64,000 nt of DNA from Bradyrhizobium liaoningense (GTDB lineage: Bacteria; Pseudomonadota; Alphaproteobacteria; Rhizobiales; Xanthobacteraceae), in NCBI RefSeq assembly GCF_018130825.1, contig NZ_JAFCJS010000002.1, forward strand, positions 1 through 64,000, given 5' to 3'. Shown here in pieces: positions 9,773 to 18,550 of this stretch; the first letter of the stretch is position 1, and each line of letters begins with the position of its first letter. A program made the position numbers and the translations under genes. The notes beneath the pieces are model-generated. The model saw only the letters and a list, made by a program, of their open reading frames with translations. It was not told where the DNA came from and made no database searches.

Positions 9773-9991
9773 GTGAATCCAGATCTTCGAAGCGAGCTGG
9801 AAGGCCTCATGGAAGCTATCCAGAAGCGCCAACGGCATATTGAGGAGCAGGTTTTTCTCATCGACATTCTCGAGCGGGAGGGGCACATCACGCTCGATCA
9901 ACAGGCCGCCCTTCGATTTGAACGCAAGCAGCTGGCGCTTCAAATGGAGCGGCAGACGAACCTGCTCTTGAAAGCGCGGATCCGCGCTTAG
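9773..9991 (+). CDS. Small coiled-coil hypothetical protein
   Basis: This 72-residue protein starts with GTG. It is almost entirely helical by composition, with charged heptad-like spacing (RSELEGLMEAIQKRQRHIEEQ and FERKQLALQMERQTNLL). There is no signal peptide or membrane segment. It overlaps the 3' end of a convergent small gene by four bases. I do not recognise a family. Regular codon use and a clean helical pattern argue for a real gene, but no function can be given. Confidence 0.55.
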   Translation: MNPDLRSELEGLMEAIQKRQRHIEEQVFLIDILEREGHITLDQQAALRFERKQLALQMERQTNLLLKARIRA

Positions 9992-10221
9992 CGCCGGTCA
10001 TTCTCAGGCAAGGTTCCCGGCGGAGGCTTGAGTTGCTCGAGCCCGTCGTCGATCGCCCGGATGTCTTCTTCCATCCGCTCGATGGTCCGGCTCGGGTCGA
10101 TGCCCGACACGGTCCGGAGTTGCTCGAGCAGCAGGCGCCGATGCTCGCGCAGCTCTTCGAGTCCGCGCCGGTCCTTGAGTGCCACATGAGAGGCAACGAT
10201 CAATTCTATGGATGATGGCAA
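9988..10221 (-). CDS. Small helical hypothetical protein
   Basis: The 77-residue protein is probably a helical hairpin (LEELREHRRLLLEQLRTV, then IERMEEDIRAIDDGLEQL). The ATG is preceded by an AGG-containing ribosome site about six bases away. It is convergent with the neighbouring coiled-coil gene. Similar short helical proteins are common in Bradyrhizobium as unassigned genes. No catalytic motif is visible. Confidence 0.55.
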   Translation of the reverse strand: MPSSIELIVASHVALKDRRGLEELREHRRLLLEQLRTVSGIDPSRTIERMEEDIRAIDDGLEQLKPPPGTLPENDRR

Positions 10222-10695
10222 TGCAATACCTATCGATTAAATGCGTCGATTAAAACGTTCATTATAGAGCTTTATACGAAGCAGAAAAGATCGCCCGCAT
10301 CCACACTTCGCCGATAGGGGCTGCCGGCGCAGGTGTTGCCGGAGATCACCTCAAGCGCAATCGCGACTTGCCGGGAGCGGGCTGTCGTCACGTTGGCCTA
10401 GACACAGCTCACTCGACCTTATTGCGATGGCACCATCATCTGACGGCAAAAGCTGCTCGATCTTTGCTGTTCGCCGGAGCGCACACGGGCATGTCGGCGA
10501 GATGGCTTCCGCGACGCTGTATCGCGTTGCATGGGCGGCTTCGCTGTTCGATACCGCCATGTCGCGGGATGTGCATCGGTGATTCCACCGAGCGCGTCCT
10601 TTACGGATGGCGTTACGACCATTAATTTCATCTCGATATTTTGTTGATTTGTTTTGCCGGTGTCAGCAGCCCTTTCGCCAAGGCAATTGCAGACG
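10222..10695. other. Gene-poor region
   Basis: An AT-rich stretch ahead of the 10221 start probably holds that gene's promoter. The remaining frames are short, arginine- and serine-rich on both strands and not convincing. No terminator, repeat or recognisable operator was found. Confidence 0.5.
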
Positions 10696-10854
10696 ATGTG
10701 TGATCGTTGCTCGATCCTCGACAGGAAGATTCAAAGATTCAAGGAGCTCGTCGTTCAGCTGTCTGATTTCGATGACGGCTTGGTCGAGCAGATCATTTGG
10801 AGAATAGCCAGGCTGCGGAGCATGAAGGCTGCGCTTCATCCCGACGACGGATAG
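10696..10854 (+). CDS. Possible small helical hypothetical protein
   Basis: This is a frame of about 52 residues beginning MCDRCSILDRKIQRFKEL, with charged helical character resembling the two small genes to its left. Third-position GC is moderately high on this strand, which favours coding here over the opposite frame. The start is uncertain: in-frame TTG (10654) and GTG (10660) codons lie upstream and no strong ribosome site is visible. No family is recognised. Confidence 0.38.
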   Translation: MCDRCSILDRKIQRFKELVVQLSDFDDGLVEQIIWRIARLRSMKAALHPDDG

Positions 10855-11217
10855 CCGGGAAATGGCCGCCACTCGCCTGGTCCGGCGCGATGTTCCAACA
10901 GCGCCGGGAGGAAATGCAGGATCCCGGTTGTTCGAGTCTGCGGTTTCATTGATCTAAGTCAAACCAAAACCCCCCATCTGGTGAATCACGCAGGGTGTAT
11001 GAACCAGCCCTGCAGCGCATCAATCGTTCGGTTGAGGGTGCGGGAAAAAAAGGAAAAAGCGTTCATCTGAACGTAGAGTAGGGCCTTTCTTTCGAGATTC
11101 CGCACAGCAATATCCGGCGAGATCATCGGGCACTTATCACTGGGTGCACGCGCGATGACACGAGGGGGCTTGGCAGGATCGGGAAAAATAGGCAATATTC
11201 AATTTTTGGATTTTGCC
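10855..11217. other. Intergenic region with a FixK/FNR-type box
   Basis: No convincing gene was found. It holds the TTGA-N6-TCAA box described separately and, about 37 bases after it, a 23-codon frame (ATG at 10999, stop at 11070) that could be a leader or chance. The segment may act as a long leader for the following hypothetical genes or encode a small RNA. Confidence 0.45.
10949..10962. promoter_or_regulatory. FixK/FNR-type box TTGATCTAAGTCAA
   Basis: This is a perfect TTGA-N6-TCAA dyad, the site type bound by FNR/FixK proteins. The nearest plausible start downstream on the plus strand is about 255 bases away, so the target is unclear. The box may drive the two hypothetical genes after a long leader, or an unannotated small transcript. 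Confidence 0.6.
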
Positions 11218-11643
11218 ATGCCAGCTTATCTTGTCCGCTCAATCGATAGTCATCAGATCGTCGGCCTTTTCTCCGCCGATCATCCCCGAAGTCTCGCCCA
11301 TTCAGTCGAGGAATGGACGGAACGGGACCATTGCGAATATGTCGAATTGCCATCCGGCGGCCTGGTCTGGGCGGGGTCGGCGGTTCGAGTGCCCATGCAC
11401 ACGGGCATCGAGAAAGACGCTGACTGGAACATCCCCGAATTGCCTTTCACGAGCGCGACGCTGTCGGACACTTGGCTCAATGTGCTCTACGGCTACACGC
11501 CCGGGCTTCGTTGGACGAGGTTCAGGGCCAAAAAAGCACCGCAATCAACGCCAGCCGAACTTCCAGAGCCGGTGCGCTCGGCGCAGATCATTCCTCTGCG
11601 ACCGCGCTCTCAGCAAATGGCCAAGCGGCGAGATGCGCAATGA
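11218..11643 (+). CDS. Hypothetical protein
   Basis: This is a soluble protein of 141 residues from the chosen ATG (MPAYLVRSIDSHQIVGLF). An in-frame ATG 21 codons upstream is possible but begins in low-quality sequence. The central part has conserved-looking aromatic and acidic residues (VELPSGGLVWAGS, LPFTSATLSDTWLNVLYG) and a basic tail. No family is recognised. The stop overlaps the next gene's ATG (ATGA), so the two are probably co-transcribed. Confidence 0.6.
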   Translation: MPAYLVRSIDSHQIVGLFSADHPRSLAHSVEEWTERDHCEYVELPSGGLVWAGSAVRVPMHTGIEKDADWNIPELPFTSATLSDTWLNVLYGYTPGLRWTRFRAKKAPQSTPAELPEPVRSAQIIPLRPRSQQMAKRRDAQ

Positions 11644-11903
11644 CGGCAGAGAAGCTGCGTAGCCACGTCACCTACTTGACCGAACTGGGGCCGGATTCCG
11701 AGGGACGCGACGTCTTCGTGGGCCTGACTTATGGAGAAACCGTCTGGTTGATCGATTATCGGGAGCGGCGTGCGCGCGGCGAGCCGGGATGGAGCCGCGA
11801 TCAAGCGACTGCTCGCAAACTGGCGGCAAGGCACCATACGGCGCACATCGAGATCGTGATCGCACAGGCGGAAAAGCGTTTCGACAACCCGACCATCAAC
11901 TAG
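11640..11903 (+). CDS. Hypothetical protein, translationally coupled
   Basis: This 87-residue soluble protein starts at an ATG that overlaps the previous stop by four bases. It contains a compact region with TYLTELGPDSEGRDVFVGL and an Arg-rich middle, ending in a charged helix. I do not recognise it. Its coupling to the preceding gene and coding-like codon use support reality. Confidence 0.6.
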   Translation: MTAEKLRSHVTYLTELGPDSEGRDVFVGLTYGETVWLIDYRERRARGEPGWSRDQATARKLAARHHTAHIEIVIAQAEKRFDNPTIN

Positions 11904-11960
11904 CTTGCTCGGGTCCTGCTTCGCCACCGCTCATCCCGGAACGCTGATGGCGCAGCCGTT

Positions 11961-11983
11961 CTGCGGATGGAGATCATCCGCAG
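11961..11983. terminator. Hairpin between convergent genes
   Basis: CTGCGGATG and CATCCGCAG form a perfect nine-base stem with a five-base loop, placed between the ends of two convergent genes. No T-run follows on either strand, so it is a candidate for 3'-end processing or weak termination rather than a classical terminator. Confidence 0.4.
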
Positions 11984-12016
11984 AGCTCAACTTCCTCCCA
12001 TCCATTTCGACGATGG

Positions 12017-12292
12017 TCAGCGGCAGACATACGTCCCGTTGACCAGCACGCGAACGCATGCCGCGCCTGCGGCTGCTGCGCCGACGGCCGCAGTCCCGAC
12101 GACCGCCCGCCTGGTGGTCCGGCGTGCCACGCCGGCGACCGACACGGGGGTGAGGGGGCGTCCGACCCGTGCATCTGCCTGGCTGAAGGACAGTGATGGT
12201 GTCTCGCCGGATGACCAGCCGATCGAGACGGACAGGCCTGCGCCGACCACGATGGTCGCAGCAAACAGCTTACCGATCATACCACGTGTCAT
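12017..12292 (-). CDS. Small secreted protein under a FixK-type box
   Basis: This 91-residue protein has a probable signal peptide (MTRGMIGKLFAATIVVGAGL) and a short mature part with a basic TTRRAV segment, an Ala/Gly/Val stretch and two C-terminal cysteines (AACVRVLVNGTYVCR). The two cysteines could form a disulfide in the periplasm. A perfect FNR-consensus box is centred about 75 bases ahead of the start, so expression under low oxygen is likely. I cannot assign a function. Confidence 0.65.
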   Translation of the reverse strand: MTRGMIGKLFAATIVVGAGLSVSIGWSSGETPSLSFSQADARVGRPLTPVSVAGVARRTTRRAVVGTAAVGAAAAGAACVRVLVNGTYVCR

Positions 12293-12360
12293 GACGACCT
12301 CCGTCCTTGCGGCGATGATGATGATGATGTCGACTGACCCACGGGCCGGCCGGCGAACCG

Positions 12361-12374
12361 TTGATCAAGATCAA
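12361..12374 (-). promoter_or_regulatory. FixK/FNR-type box TTGATCAAGATCAA
   Basis: This matches the canonical FNR consensus TTGAT-N4-ATCAA exactly. If centred at -41.5, transcription would begin about 34 bases before the start of the small secreted protein on the minus strand. It lies in the short gap between that gene and the GNAT gene. Confidence 0.78.
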
Positions 12375-12403
12375 GGGAAAAGTCGAAATCCACTTGGAGG
12401 TTG

Positions 12404-12925
12404 TCAGGTCAGCTTCAATGTCAGATGAACCGTTTGAGGATCCCGCTTCGCCGCAGGGCTGAAGCCGAGCCTCTCGAAGACGCGACGCATGGCAGTATTG
12501 TCCGACATGACCTCCGCAATCAGTTCAGCCAGCCCGGCCTCGCGCGCGAGCGCGATGAGATGCTGTGCCAGCAGCGTGCCGACGCCACGTCCCTGCCAGG
12601 CATCGACAACGACAAAGGCCATCTCTGCGCAGCCGGGCGTCGCGACGACGTAGCGGCCTCCGCCTATGATGACGTCTCGGCCCGCACCCTTCGCGCAGGC
12701 AACCAGCGCCACGTGATTCACGAAGTCGATCTCCATGAAATAGGCGCGCTCGCGATCCGAGAAGTGGCGCTTCGGTGCGAAGAAGCGAAGCTGGCGTGTT
12801 TGCGTGCTGGTCTGGTCCAGCGCTGAGAGCATGCCGACCTCATCCTCCGGCCGCAGCGCCCGGATCTCGATCGCGGTGCCGTCGCGTAGCGTCTCCCGGC
12901 AAGTGAAACTTGCTGGAGTCCCCAT
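12404..12925 (-). CDS. GNAT-family N-acetyltransferase
   Basis: This 173-residue acyl-CoA-dependent acetyltransferase has the acetyl-CoA binding motif A region EMAFVVVDAWQGRGVGTLL (QGRGVG pyrophosphate loop) and motif B near SDNTAMRRVFERLGF. The layout is the same as the acetyltransferase domain of Pat-type protein acetyltransferases, but without a nucleotide-binding part. The substrate is unknown. It lies next to the acetate kinase/phosphotransacetylase operon, so a link to protein acetylation is possible but unproven. An imperfect FNR-like site (CTGA-N6-TCAA) lies about 50 bases upstream. Confidence 0.85.
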   Translation of the reverse strand: MGTPASFTCRETLRDGTAIEIRALRPEDEVGMLSALDQTSTQTRQLRFFAPKRHFSDRERAYFMEIDFVNHVALVACAKGAGRDVIIGGGRYVVATPGCAEMAFVVVDAWQGRGVGTLLAQHLIALAREAGLAELIAEVMSDNTAMRRVFERLGFSPAAKRDPQTVHLTLKLT

Positions 12926-13045
12926 GAGCGCGCGCCTTTCTCCGTTCAGCGATTTGCCGGAACTTGCGCCTGAACCGGATCAAGTCTGCTGCGACAGGCA
13001 GGTCGTCAGGCTTCCGCAGGGAACCTTGCGCTCCGTCATTGACCG

Positions 13046-13059
13046 TTGACCTAAATCAA
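13046..13059 (+). promoter_or_regulatory. FixK/FNR-type box TTGACCTAAATCAA
   Basis: This perfect TTGA-N6-TCAA dyad is centred about 60 bases ahead of the DUF3141 gene start. The spacing fits a class II FNR/FixK-activated promoter with a short leader. It probably drives the four-gene DUF3141-pta-ackA-fabI operon under low oxygen. Confidence 0.8.
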
Positions 13060-13112
13060 CGTCGGCAATCCGCGGGCTCCTTGAATGGCTGGACGCGACG
13101 GCGAGGGCGAAC

Positions 13113-15371
13113 ATGGCGATGGCTGACATGGCGATGGACAATCTGAAACTGCCCGACCTGAAACTGCCGGATGGCCCGATGTCGGGCCTTGTGGCCTCCG
13201 CCGTCGAATACATGGTCGATGCGGGGCAGCGCAGCGTGCTGTTTCTGGACATCATGCGTCAGCGTGGCGACCAGTATCGCGAGCATGTCGCGCAGGTCGC
13301 ACCGCATGTGCTGCAATATGCTGCAGAATTGATCGCCGACGGCCGCACGCTGGAGGAGCCGGTCAACTACGCGCTTGTGCGCATCATTCCGCCCAAGGAT
13401 GTCGAGATCGACATGAGCCGGCGGCCCTTTGTGGTCGTCGATCCGCGTGCCGGTCATGGGCCGGGCATTGGCGGCTTCAAGGCCGACAGCGAGATCGGCG
13501 TGGCGATGAAGGCGGGGCATCCCTGCTATTTCATCGGCTTCCTGCCGGAGCCGGTGCCGGGCCAGACCATCGAGCGCATCGCGCGCGCGGAAGCGAAGTT
13601 CATCGAGACCGTCATCAGCCGTCATCCCGAGGCCGACGGCAAGCCCTGCGTGATCGGCAATTGCCAGGCCGGCTGGGCCGTCATGATCCTGGCATCGCTG
13701 CGGCCGGAACTGTTCGGGCCCTTGATCATCGCCGGCGCGCCGCTGGCTTATTGGGCAGGCGTGCACGGCCAGTATCCGATGCGCTATTCCGGCGGCCTTT
13801 TGGGCGGAAGCTGGCTGACGGCGCTGACGAGCGATCTCGGCGCCGGCAAGTTCGACGGCGCCTGGCTGGTGCAGAACTTCGAAAATCAGAATCCGTCAAA
13901 CACGCTCTGGACCAAGCAGTACAACGTCTACTCCAAGGTCGACACGGAGGCGGAACGCTATCTGGATTTCGAGCGCTGGTGGGGCGGTCACGTCAACCTC
14001 AATGCCGAAGAGATCCAGTTCATCGTCGACGAGCTGTTCATCGGCAACAATCTCGCCGCCGGCCGCATCGAGATGTCGGACGGACAGAAGGTCGATCTGC
14101 GCAATATCCGCTCGCCGATCGTGGTGTTCTGCTCCAAGGGCGACAACGTCACGCCGCCGCAGCAGGCGCTCGACTGGATTTTGGATTGCTACGCCGACGT
14201 CGACGAGATCAGGGCGTATGGCCAGACCATCGTCTATACCGTTCACGAGAGCATCGGCCATCTCGGCATCTTCGTGTCTGGCGGCGTCGCCAAGAAGGAG
14301 CATGCCGAGTTCTCGAGCAACATCGATTTGATCGACGTGCTTCCGCCCGGGCTCTATGAGGCGACGTTCGAGGCGAGAGGCAACGAGACGCTCAATGCCG
14401 ATCTCGCGGCCGGGCAGTGGGTGATGCGCTGTGAGGCGCGCACGCTCGACGATATCCGCGCGATGGGAGGCAACTCGCCCGAGGATGAGAGGCGGTTTGC
14501 CGCCGCCAAGCGCGTCTCGGAGCTCAATCTGGCGGCCTATCAGAAGTTCGTCCAACCCTGGGTCAAGAAGATGGTGACCCCGCAGATGGCGAACTTGGCG
14601 CGCAACATGCATCCGCTGCGGATGCAATATGAGGCCTTCAGCAGCAAGAATCCCTGGATGTCCACCATCCAGGCGGCCGCCGATCGTGTCGAGGACAACC
14701 GCAGGCCGGCCTCGAAGGACAATCCGTTCCTGGCGATCCAGGAGCAGATGTCGAAGCAGATCGTCCATGCGCTCGACAGCTGGCGCGACGCGCAGGAGGC
14801 GTTGAGCGAGACCGTCTTCCTCAATGTCTACGGCTCGCCGTTGCTTCAGGCGGCCGTCGGCATCGATCCGAATTCGGTGCCCTCGCAGCGCCGCGAGATG
14901 TCGGCGGAGCATCGCGCGATGCTCGAGAAGCGAATCTCCGAGCTGAAATCGCGCATCGGCGAGGGTGGCCTTCGCGAAGCAGCGCTCCGTTCGCTGCTCT
15001 ATGTCGGCTCCGCCCGCGGCATGGTGGACGAGCGCAGCATCGAGGCGCTGCGGCAGGTGCGGCGGGACCATGGCGGCGCCAGGATGACGCTGGCGGAATT
15101 CAAGATGCTGGTCCGCGAGCAGTTCTTCATGCTGCTGCTCGATCGCGACGGTGCGCTGGCTGCGATCCCGAAATTGCTGCCCGACGACATGAGCCAGCGG
15201 CGCGCAGCCTTCGCCGCGATGCGCGAGGTGCTGTCGGCGAGCGAGGACATCACCGGCGAGCGCGCCCATCGTCTGAAACAGGTCGCCGGGCTTTTTGGTC
15301 TGGACGGAGAAGGGGACCTGACGTCGAACGTCACCCCTTTCGACCCGAAAGCAGAAGCAAGAGCGTCGTAA
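13113..15371 (+). CDS. DUF3141 protein, PHA-synthase-like alpha/beta-hydrolase
   Basis: This 752-residue soluble protein begins with a Met-rich N-terminus preceded by GAGG. An alpha/beta-hydrolase core resembles polyhydroxyalkanoate synthases. The nucleophile elbow reads GNCQAGW with Cys184 in place of the usual Ser, as in PhaC enzymes. A long C-terminal helical part (about residues 430-740) is specific to the family. The exact reaction is unknown. It is the first gene of an operon with phosphotransacetylase, acetate kinase and enoyl-ACP reductase, behind a FixK-type box. That points to acyl-CoA or acyl-phosphate handling under low oxygen, perhaps hydroxyacyl polymer or oligomer metabolism. 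Confidence 0.85.
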   Translation: MAMADMAMDNLKLPDLKLPDGPMSGLVASAVEYMVDAGQRSVLFLDIMRQRGDQYREHVAQVAPHVLQYAAELIADGRTLEEPVNYALVRIIPPKDVEIDMSRRPFVVVDPRAGHGPGIGGFKADSEIGVAMKAGHPCYFIGFLPEPVPGQTIERIARAEAKFIETVISRHPEADGKPCVIGNCQAGWAVMILASLRPELFGPLIIAGAPLAYWAGVHGQYPMRYSGGLLGGSWLTALTSDLGAGKFDGAWLVQNFENQNPSNTLWTKQYNVYSKVDTEAERYLDFERWWGGHVNLNAEEIQFIVDELFIGNNLAAGRIEMSDGQKVDLRNIRSPIVVFCSKGDNVTPPQQALDWILDCYADVDEIRAYGQTIVYTVHESIGHLGIFVSGGVAKKEHAEFSSNIDLIDVLPPGLYEATFEARGNETLNADLAAGQWVMRCEARTLDDIRAMGGNSPEDERRFAAAKRVSELNLAAYQKFVQPWVKKMVTPQMANLARNMHPLRMQYEAFSSKNPWMSTIQAAADRVEDNRRPASKDNPFLAIQEQMSKQIVHALDSWRDAQEALSETVFLNVYGSPLLQAAVGIDPNSVPSQRREMSAEHRAMLEKRISELKSRIGEGGLREAALRSLLYVGSARGMVDERSIEALRQVRRDHGGARMTLAEFKMLVREQFFMLLLDRDGALAAIPKLLPDDMSQRRAAFAAMREVLSASEDITGERAHRLKQVAGLFGLDGEGDLTSNVTPFDPKAEARAS

Positions 15372-15397
15372 CCAGGATTGGCGGAAGTGGGAGTGAC

Positions 15398-16363
15398 ATG
15401 ATGTCGGCCAATACGACGGGGGGCCATTCCGGCAGCAAGTACGACCGCCTGATCGCGGCAGCGAAGGCGGGGGCGTCCCTGCCGACTGTCGTCGTCCACC
15501 CCTGCGACGAGACTTCGTTGCGCGGCGCCGTCGACAGCGCAAGCGCCGGCATCATCCGGCCGATACTTGTCGGGCCCGAGAAGAAGATCAGGGAGACGGC
15601 GGCCAAATTCGATCTCGACGTGTCCGGGTTCGAGATTGTCGATGCCGCGCATAGCGAGGACGCCGCGGCCAAGGGCGTCGCGCTCATCCACGCCGCCAAA
15701 GGCGATTTGCTGATGAAAGGCAGCCTTCACACCGACGAATTGATGCGCGCCGTCACGGCCAAGACCGACGGCCTGCGCACCGACCGGCGCATCAGCCACG
15801 TGTTCGTCATGGATGTGCCGGCCTACGCCGAGACCATCTTCGTGACCGATGCCGCGATCAACATCTTCCCCGATCTCGACGCCAAGCGCGACATCATCCA
15901 GAACGCGATCGACCTCTACAACCAGGCCGGCTTTGGCAAGACCCCGCGGGTCGCGATCCTGTCGGCGGTCGAGACCGTGACCTCGAAAATCCCCTCGACG
16001 ATCGAGGCCGCTGCGCTTTGCAAGATGGCCGATCGCGGCCAGATCACCGGCGGCATCCTCGATGGCCCGCTGGCGTTCGACAATGCGATCGACACGGAAG
16101 CCGCGCGGATCAAGGGCATCACCTCCGAGGTCGCCGGCCGCGCACAGATCCTGGTCGTTCCGGACCTCGAGGCCGGGAACATGCTGGCCAAGAACCTCGC
16201 CTATTTCGCCAAGGCGGACGGCGCGGGCATCGTGCTCGGTGCCCGCGTGCCGGTGGTGCTCACCTCGCGGGCGGATTCTCCACGCGCGCGCATGGCGTCC
16301 TGCGCGGTTGCCGCGCTCTATGCTCGCGCCAGGCGTCAGAAGGCGCCGACAGTGGCTGCGTGA
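15398..16363 (+). CDS. pta: Phosphate acetyl/butyryltransferase
   Basis: This 321-residue PTA/PTB-family enzyme interconverts acyl-CoA plus phosphate with acyl-phosphate plus CoA. It is the short form without the N-terminal DRTGG/BioD-like domains of E. coli Pta. Family-like segments include [25 protein letters not shown], the GPLAFDNAI block and [15 protein letters not shown]. Acetyl versus butyryl specificity cannot be read from sequence. It sits 26 bases after DUF3141 and 4 bases before acetate kinase, so one transcript is likely. Paired with the kinase it would yield ATP from acyl-CoA when respiration is limited. Confidence 0.9.
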   Translation: MMSANTTGGHSGSKYDRLIAAAKAGASLPTVVVHPCDETSLRGAVDSASAGIIRPILVGPEKKIRETAAKFDLDVSGFEIVDAAHSEDAAAKGVALIHAAKGDLLMKGSLHTDELMRAVTAKTDGLRTDRRISHVFVMDVPAYAETIFVTDAAINIFPDLDAKRDIIQNAIDLYNQAGFGKTPRVAILSAVETVTSKIPSTIEAAALCKMADRGQITGGILDGPLAFDNAIDTEAARIKGITSEVAGRAQILVVPDLEAGNMLAKNLAYFAKADGAGIVLGARVPVVLTSRADSPRARMASCAVAALYARARRQKAPTVAA

Positions 16364-16367
16364 TGTC

Positions 16368-17582
16368 ATGGATACGATCCTCGTCGTCAATGCCGGCTCC
16401 TCCAGCGTCAAGTTTCAAGTCTATTCGATCGAGGGCGAGGGGGCCCTTCGGCGGCAGATCAAGGGACAGATCGATGGTATCGGCAGCCGGCCGCGTCTGC
16501 GGGCCGGCGGCACGAGCAACGGCCCGTTGGTCGATCGCGCCTATCCGATCGAGGCCGTGCCGGATGTCCCGGCGGCAATGGCTGTTGCCGGCGACTGGTT
16601 GCGGAACGAGCTTCGGGTGACGCCGATCGCGGTCGGCCACCGCGTCGTGCATGGCGGTCCGGACTATTCGCGGCCGGTCGTGATCGACCACGGCGTCGTG
16701 TGCCGGCTCGAGCGCTTCGTCTCCCTGGCGCCGCTGCACCAGCCGCATAATTTGGCTCCGATCCGCTCGCTCCTGGCGAACTTCCCGACGCTGTTCCAGG
16801 TGGCCTGTTTCGACACCGCTTTCCACCGCACGCACGACGCGGTCGCCGACCACTATGCCATTCCGCACCAGCTTCATGCCGAAGGCGTGCGGCGCTATGG
16901 CTTTCACGGCCTGTCCTATGAATACATCGCCCGAACGCTGCCCCATGTCGCGCCCGAGATCGCCAGCGGACGCGTGATCGTCGCCCATCTCGGCAGTGGT
17001 GCCTCGATGTGCGCATTGAAGGACGGGCGCAGCGTCGAAAGCACCATGGGCTTCACGGCGCTCGATGGCCTGCCGATGGGAACGCGGCCGGGGCAGATCG
17101 ATCCCGGCGTTGTGCTTTATCTCATCTCGGAGAAGGGGATGTCTGCTCCGAGGGTGCAGGACTTCCTCTACCGCGAGTGCGGACTGAAGGGCCTCTCCGG
17201 CGTCAGCAACGACATGCGGGAACTCGAGGCGAGCACCGATTCCCATGCAAGGCTCGCGATCGACTACTTCGTCTACCGGATCGGGCTCAGTGCCGGCATG
17301 CTGGCCGCGGCCTTGCAGGGGCTGGACGCCTTCGTCTTCACCGCCGGCATCGGCGAGAACTCGGCATCGATCCGGGCGCGTGTGGCAGAACAGCTCGCCT
17401 GGCTCGGCGTAACCCTCGACGCCGACGAAAATGCCCGCCATTCACGGCTGATCTCGCATTCCGGCAGTCGCATCCCCGTCTATGTCGTCCCGACCGACGA
17501 GGAGCTGATGATCGCGCAGCACACGCTGGCGATGCTGGTCAACAGCCCGTCGCAAAACACACGATCTGAGAGGGTGTCATGA
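16368..17582 (+). CDS. ackA: Acetate kinase
   Basis: This 404-residue enzyme of the acetate/propionate/butyrate kinase family uses the ATG that begins [16 protein letters not shown]. Family signatures are present: NAGSSSVKF at the N-terminus, HRVVHGG, the phosphate-binding [11 protein letters not shown], the [11 protein letters not shown] block and the adenine-site FTAGIGENS near the end. It converts acyl-phosphate plus ADP to the acid plus ATP. The stop overlaps the next start (ATGA), showing coupling to fabI. It is likely induced through the upstream FixK-type box. Confidence 0.95.
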   Translation: MDTILVVNAGSSSVKFQVYSIEGEGALRRQIKGQIDGIGSRPRLRAGGTSNGPLVDRAYPIEAVPDVPAAMAVAGDWLRNELRVTPIAVGHRVVHGGPDYSRPVVIDHGVVCRLERFVSLAPLHQPHNLAPIRSLLANFPTLFQVACFDTAFHRTHDAVADHYAIPHQLHAEGVRRYGFHGLSYEYIARTLPHVAPEIASGRVIVAHLGSGASMCALKDGRSVESTMGFTALDGLPMGTRPGQIDPGVVLYLISEKGMSAPRVQDFLYRECGLKGLSGVSNDMRELEASTDSHARLAIDYFVYRIGLSAGMLAAALQGLDAFVFTAGIGENSASIRARVAEQLAWLGVTLDADENARHSRLISHSGSRIPVYVVPTDEELMIAQHTLAMLVNSPSQNTRSERVS

Positions 17583-18367
17583 TCCCAGTATTCCCGGACA
17601 GCAAGGTGGCCCTGAAGGGAAAGAAGGGTCTGATCGTCGGTATCGCTAATGACCAGTCCATCGCCTGGGGCTGTGCGCGGGCGTTTCGTGCGCTCGGCGC
17701 CGATCTCGCCGTCACGTACCTGAACGATCGCGCCAAGAAGCATGTCGAGCCCCTGGCGCAGGCGCTTCAGGCGCCGATCTTCATGCCGCTGGACGTGATG
17801 GTCGAAGGACAGACCGAAGCGGTGTTCGAGCGCATTGCGGCCGAATGGGGCCAGCTCGACTTTCTGCTTCACTCCATCGCCTTCTCGCCCAAGGAGGCGT
17901 TGCACGGCCGCGTCGTCGATGTCGGCCGCGACGGCTTCCTCAAGACCATGGATGTCTCGTGCTGGTCGTTCATGCGCATGGCCCATCTCGCCGAGCCGCT
18001 GATGAAGAACGGCGGCACGCTGTTCACCATGACCTATTACGGCAGCCAGATGGTGGTGGAGAACTACAACGTCATGGGCGTGGCCAAGGCTGCGCTCGAG
18101 GCCTCGGTGCGCTACATCGCCGCCGAGCTCGGTCCGAAGGGCATCCGCGTTCACGCGATCTCGCCGGGCCCGCTGGCAACGCGCGCAGCCTCAGGCATCC
18201 CCGAGTTCGACGAGCTCATGGACAAGGCGCAGTCGAAAGCGCCGTCACGCAGCCTCGTCAGCATCGACGACGTCGGCAACGCCACCGCCTTCCTGGCGCT
18301 CGACGGCGCCAAGCTGATCACCGGCGGCGTGCTTTACATCGACGGGGGATATCACATCATCGACTGA
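17579..18367 (+). CDS. fabI: Enoyl-ACP reductase (NADH), FabI type
   Basis: This 262-residue short-chain dehydrogenase-fold enzyme reduces the enoyl-ACP double bond in fatty-acid synthesis. It has the FabI glycine motif [21 protein letters not shown], the catalytic Tyr and Lys in NYNVMGVAK (Tyr-X6-Lys), and the C-terminal [12 protein letters not shown]. Its place at the end of a putative low-oxygen acetate operon is unusual for a housekeeping enzyme. It is probably a second, regulated FabI copy used to reoxidise NADH or supply acyl chains, though that is inference. Confidence 0.93.
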   Translation: MIPVFPDSKVALKGKKGLIVGIANDQSIAWGCARAFRALGADLAVTYLNDRAKKHVEPLAQALQAPIFMPLDVMVEGQTEAVFERIAAEWGQLDFLLHSIAFSPKEALHGRVVDVGRDGFLKTMDVSCWSFMRMAHLAEPLMKNGGTLFTMTYYGSQMVVENYNVMGVAKAALEASVRYIAAELGPKGIRVHAISPGPLATRAASGIPEFDELMDKAQSKAPSRSLVSIDDVGNATAFLALDGAKLITGGVLYIDGGYHIID

Positions 18368-18429
18368 CCCCGGCCGCGTGCTGTCGCGCCGGGTTGGCAG
18401 TCGGGAGGCTGTGGGCTGATCGTGGCATC

Positions 18430-18550
18430 ATGCCAGTGTTTTGCCCGACGGGTCAAATTGCTTTCGCCGGCAGAAACAACCGGAAGAAAAAGCGCAATGC
18501 CGTCAATGCCCCCGCTACTGTGCATGGGGTTGTTTTCGACCTTTTTTTAT
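18430..18550. other. Intergenic segment resembling a dispersed Bradyrhizobium intergenic element
   Basis: Between the convergent fabI and MaoC genes lies a segment containing TGTTTTGCCCGACGGGTCAA and GCATGGGGTTGTTTTCGA followed by a T-run. I recall similar strings from other Bradyrhizobium intergenic regions, but cannot verify this and see only one copy here. The T-run at 18542-18548 could help end fabI transcription. Confidence 0.3.

Noticed and set aside
10999..11070. 23-codon frame after the 10949 FixK-type box
   Set aside because: Too short, and no clear ribosome site. Kept only as part of the finding on the orphan box.
12970..12983. CTGA-N6-TCAA near the GNAT gene
   Set aside because: One half-site deviates from the TTGA consensus. 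The distance fits, but the evidence is weaker than for the five perfect boxes.
13896..15542. Long minus-strand frame opposite the DUF3141 gene
   Set aside because: Arg/His-rich mirror frame produced by GC-rich codons. The plus-strand protein has domain evidence and operon context.
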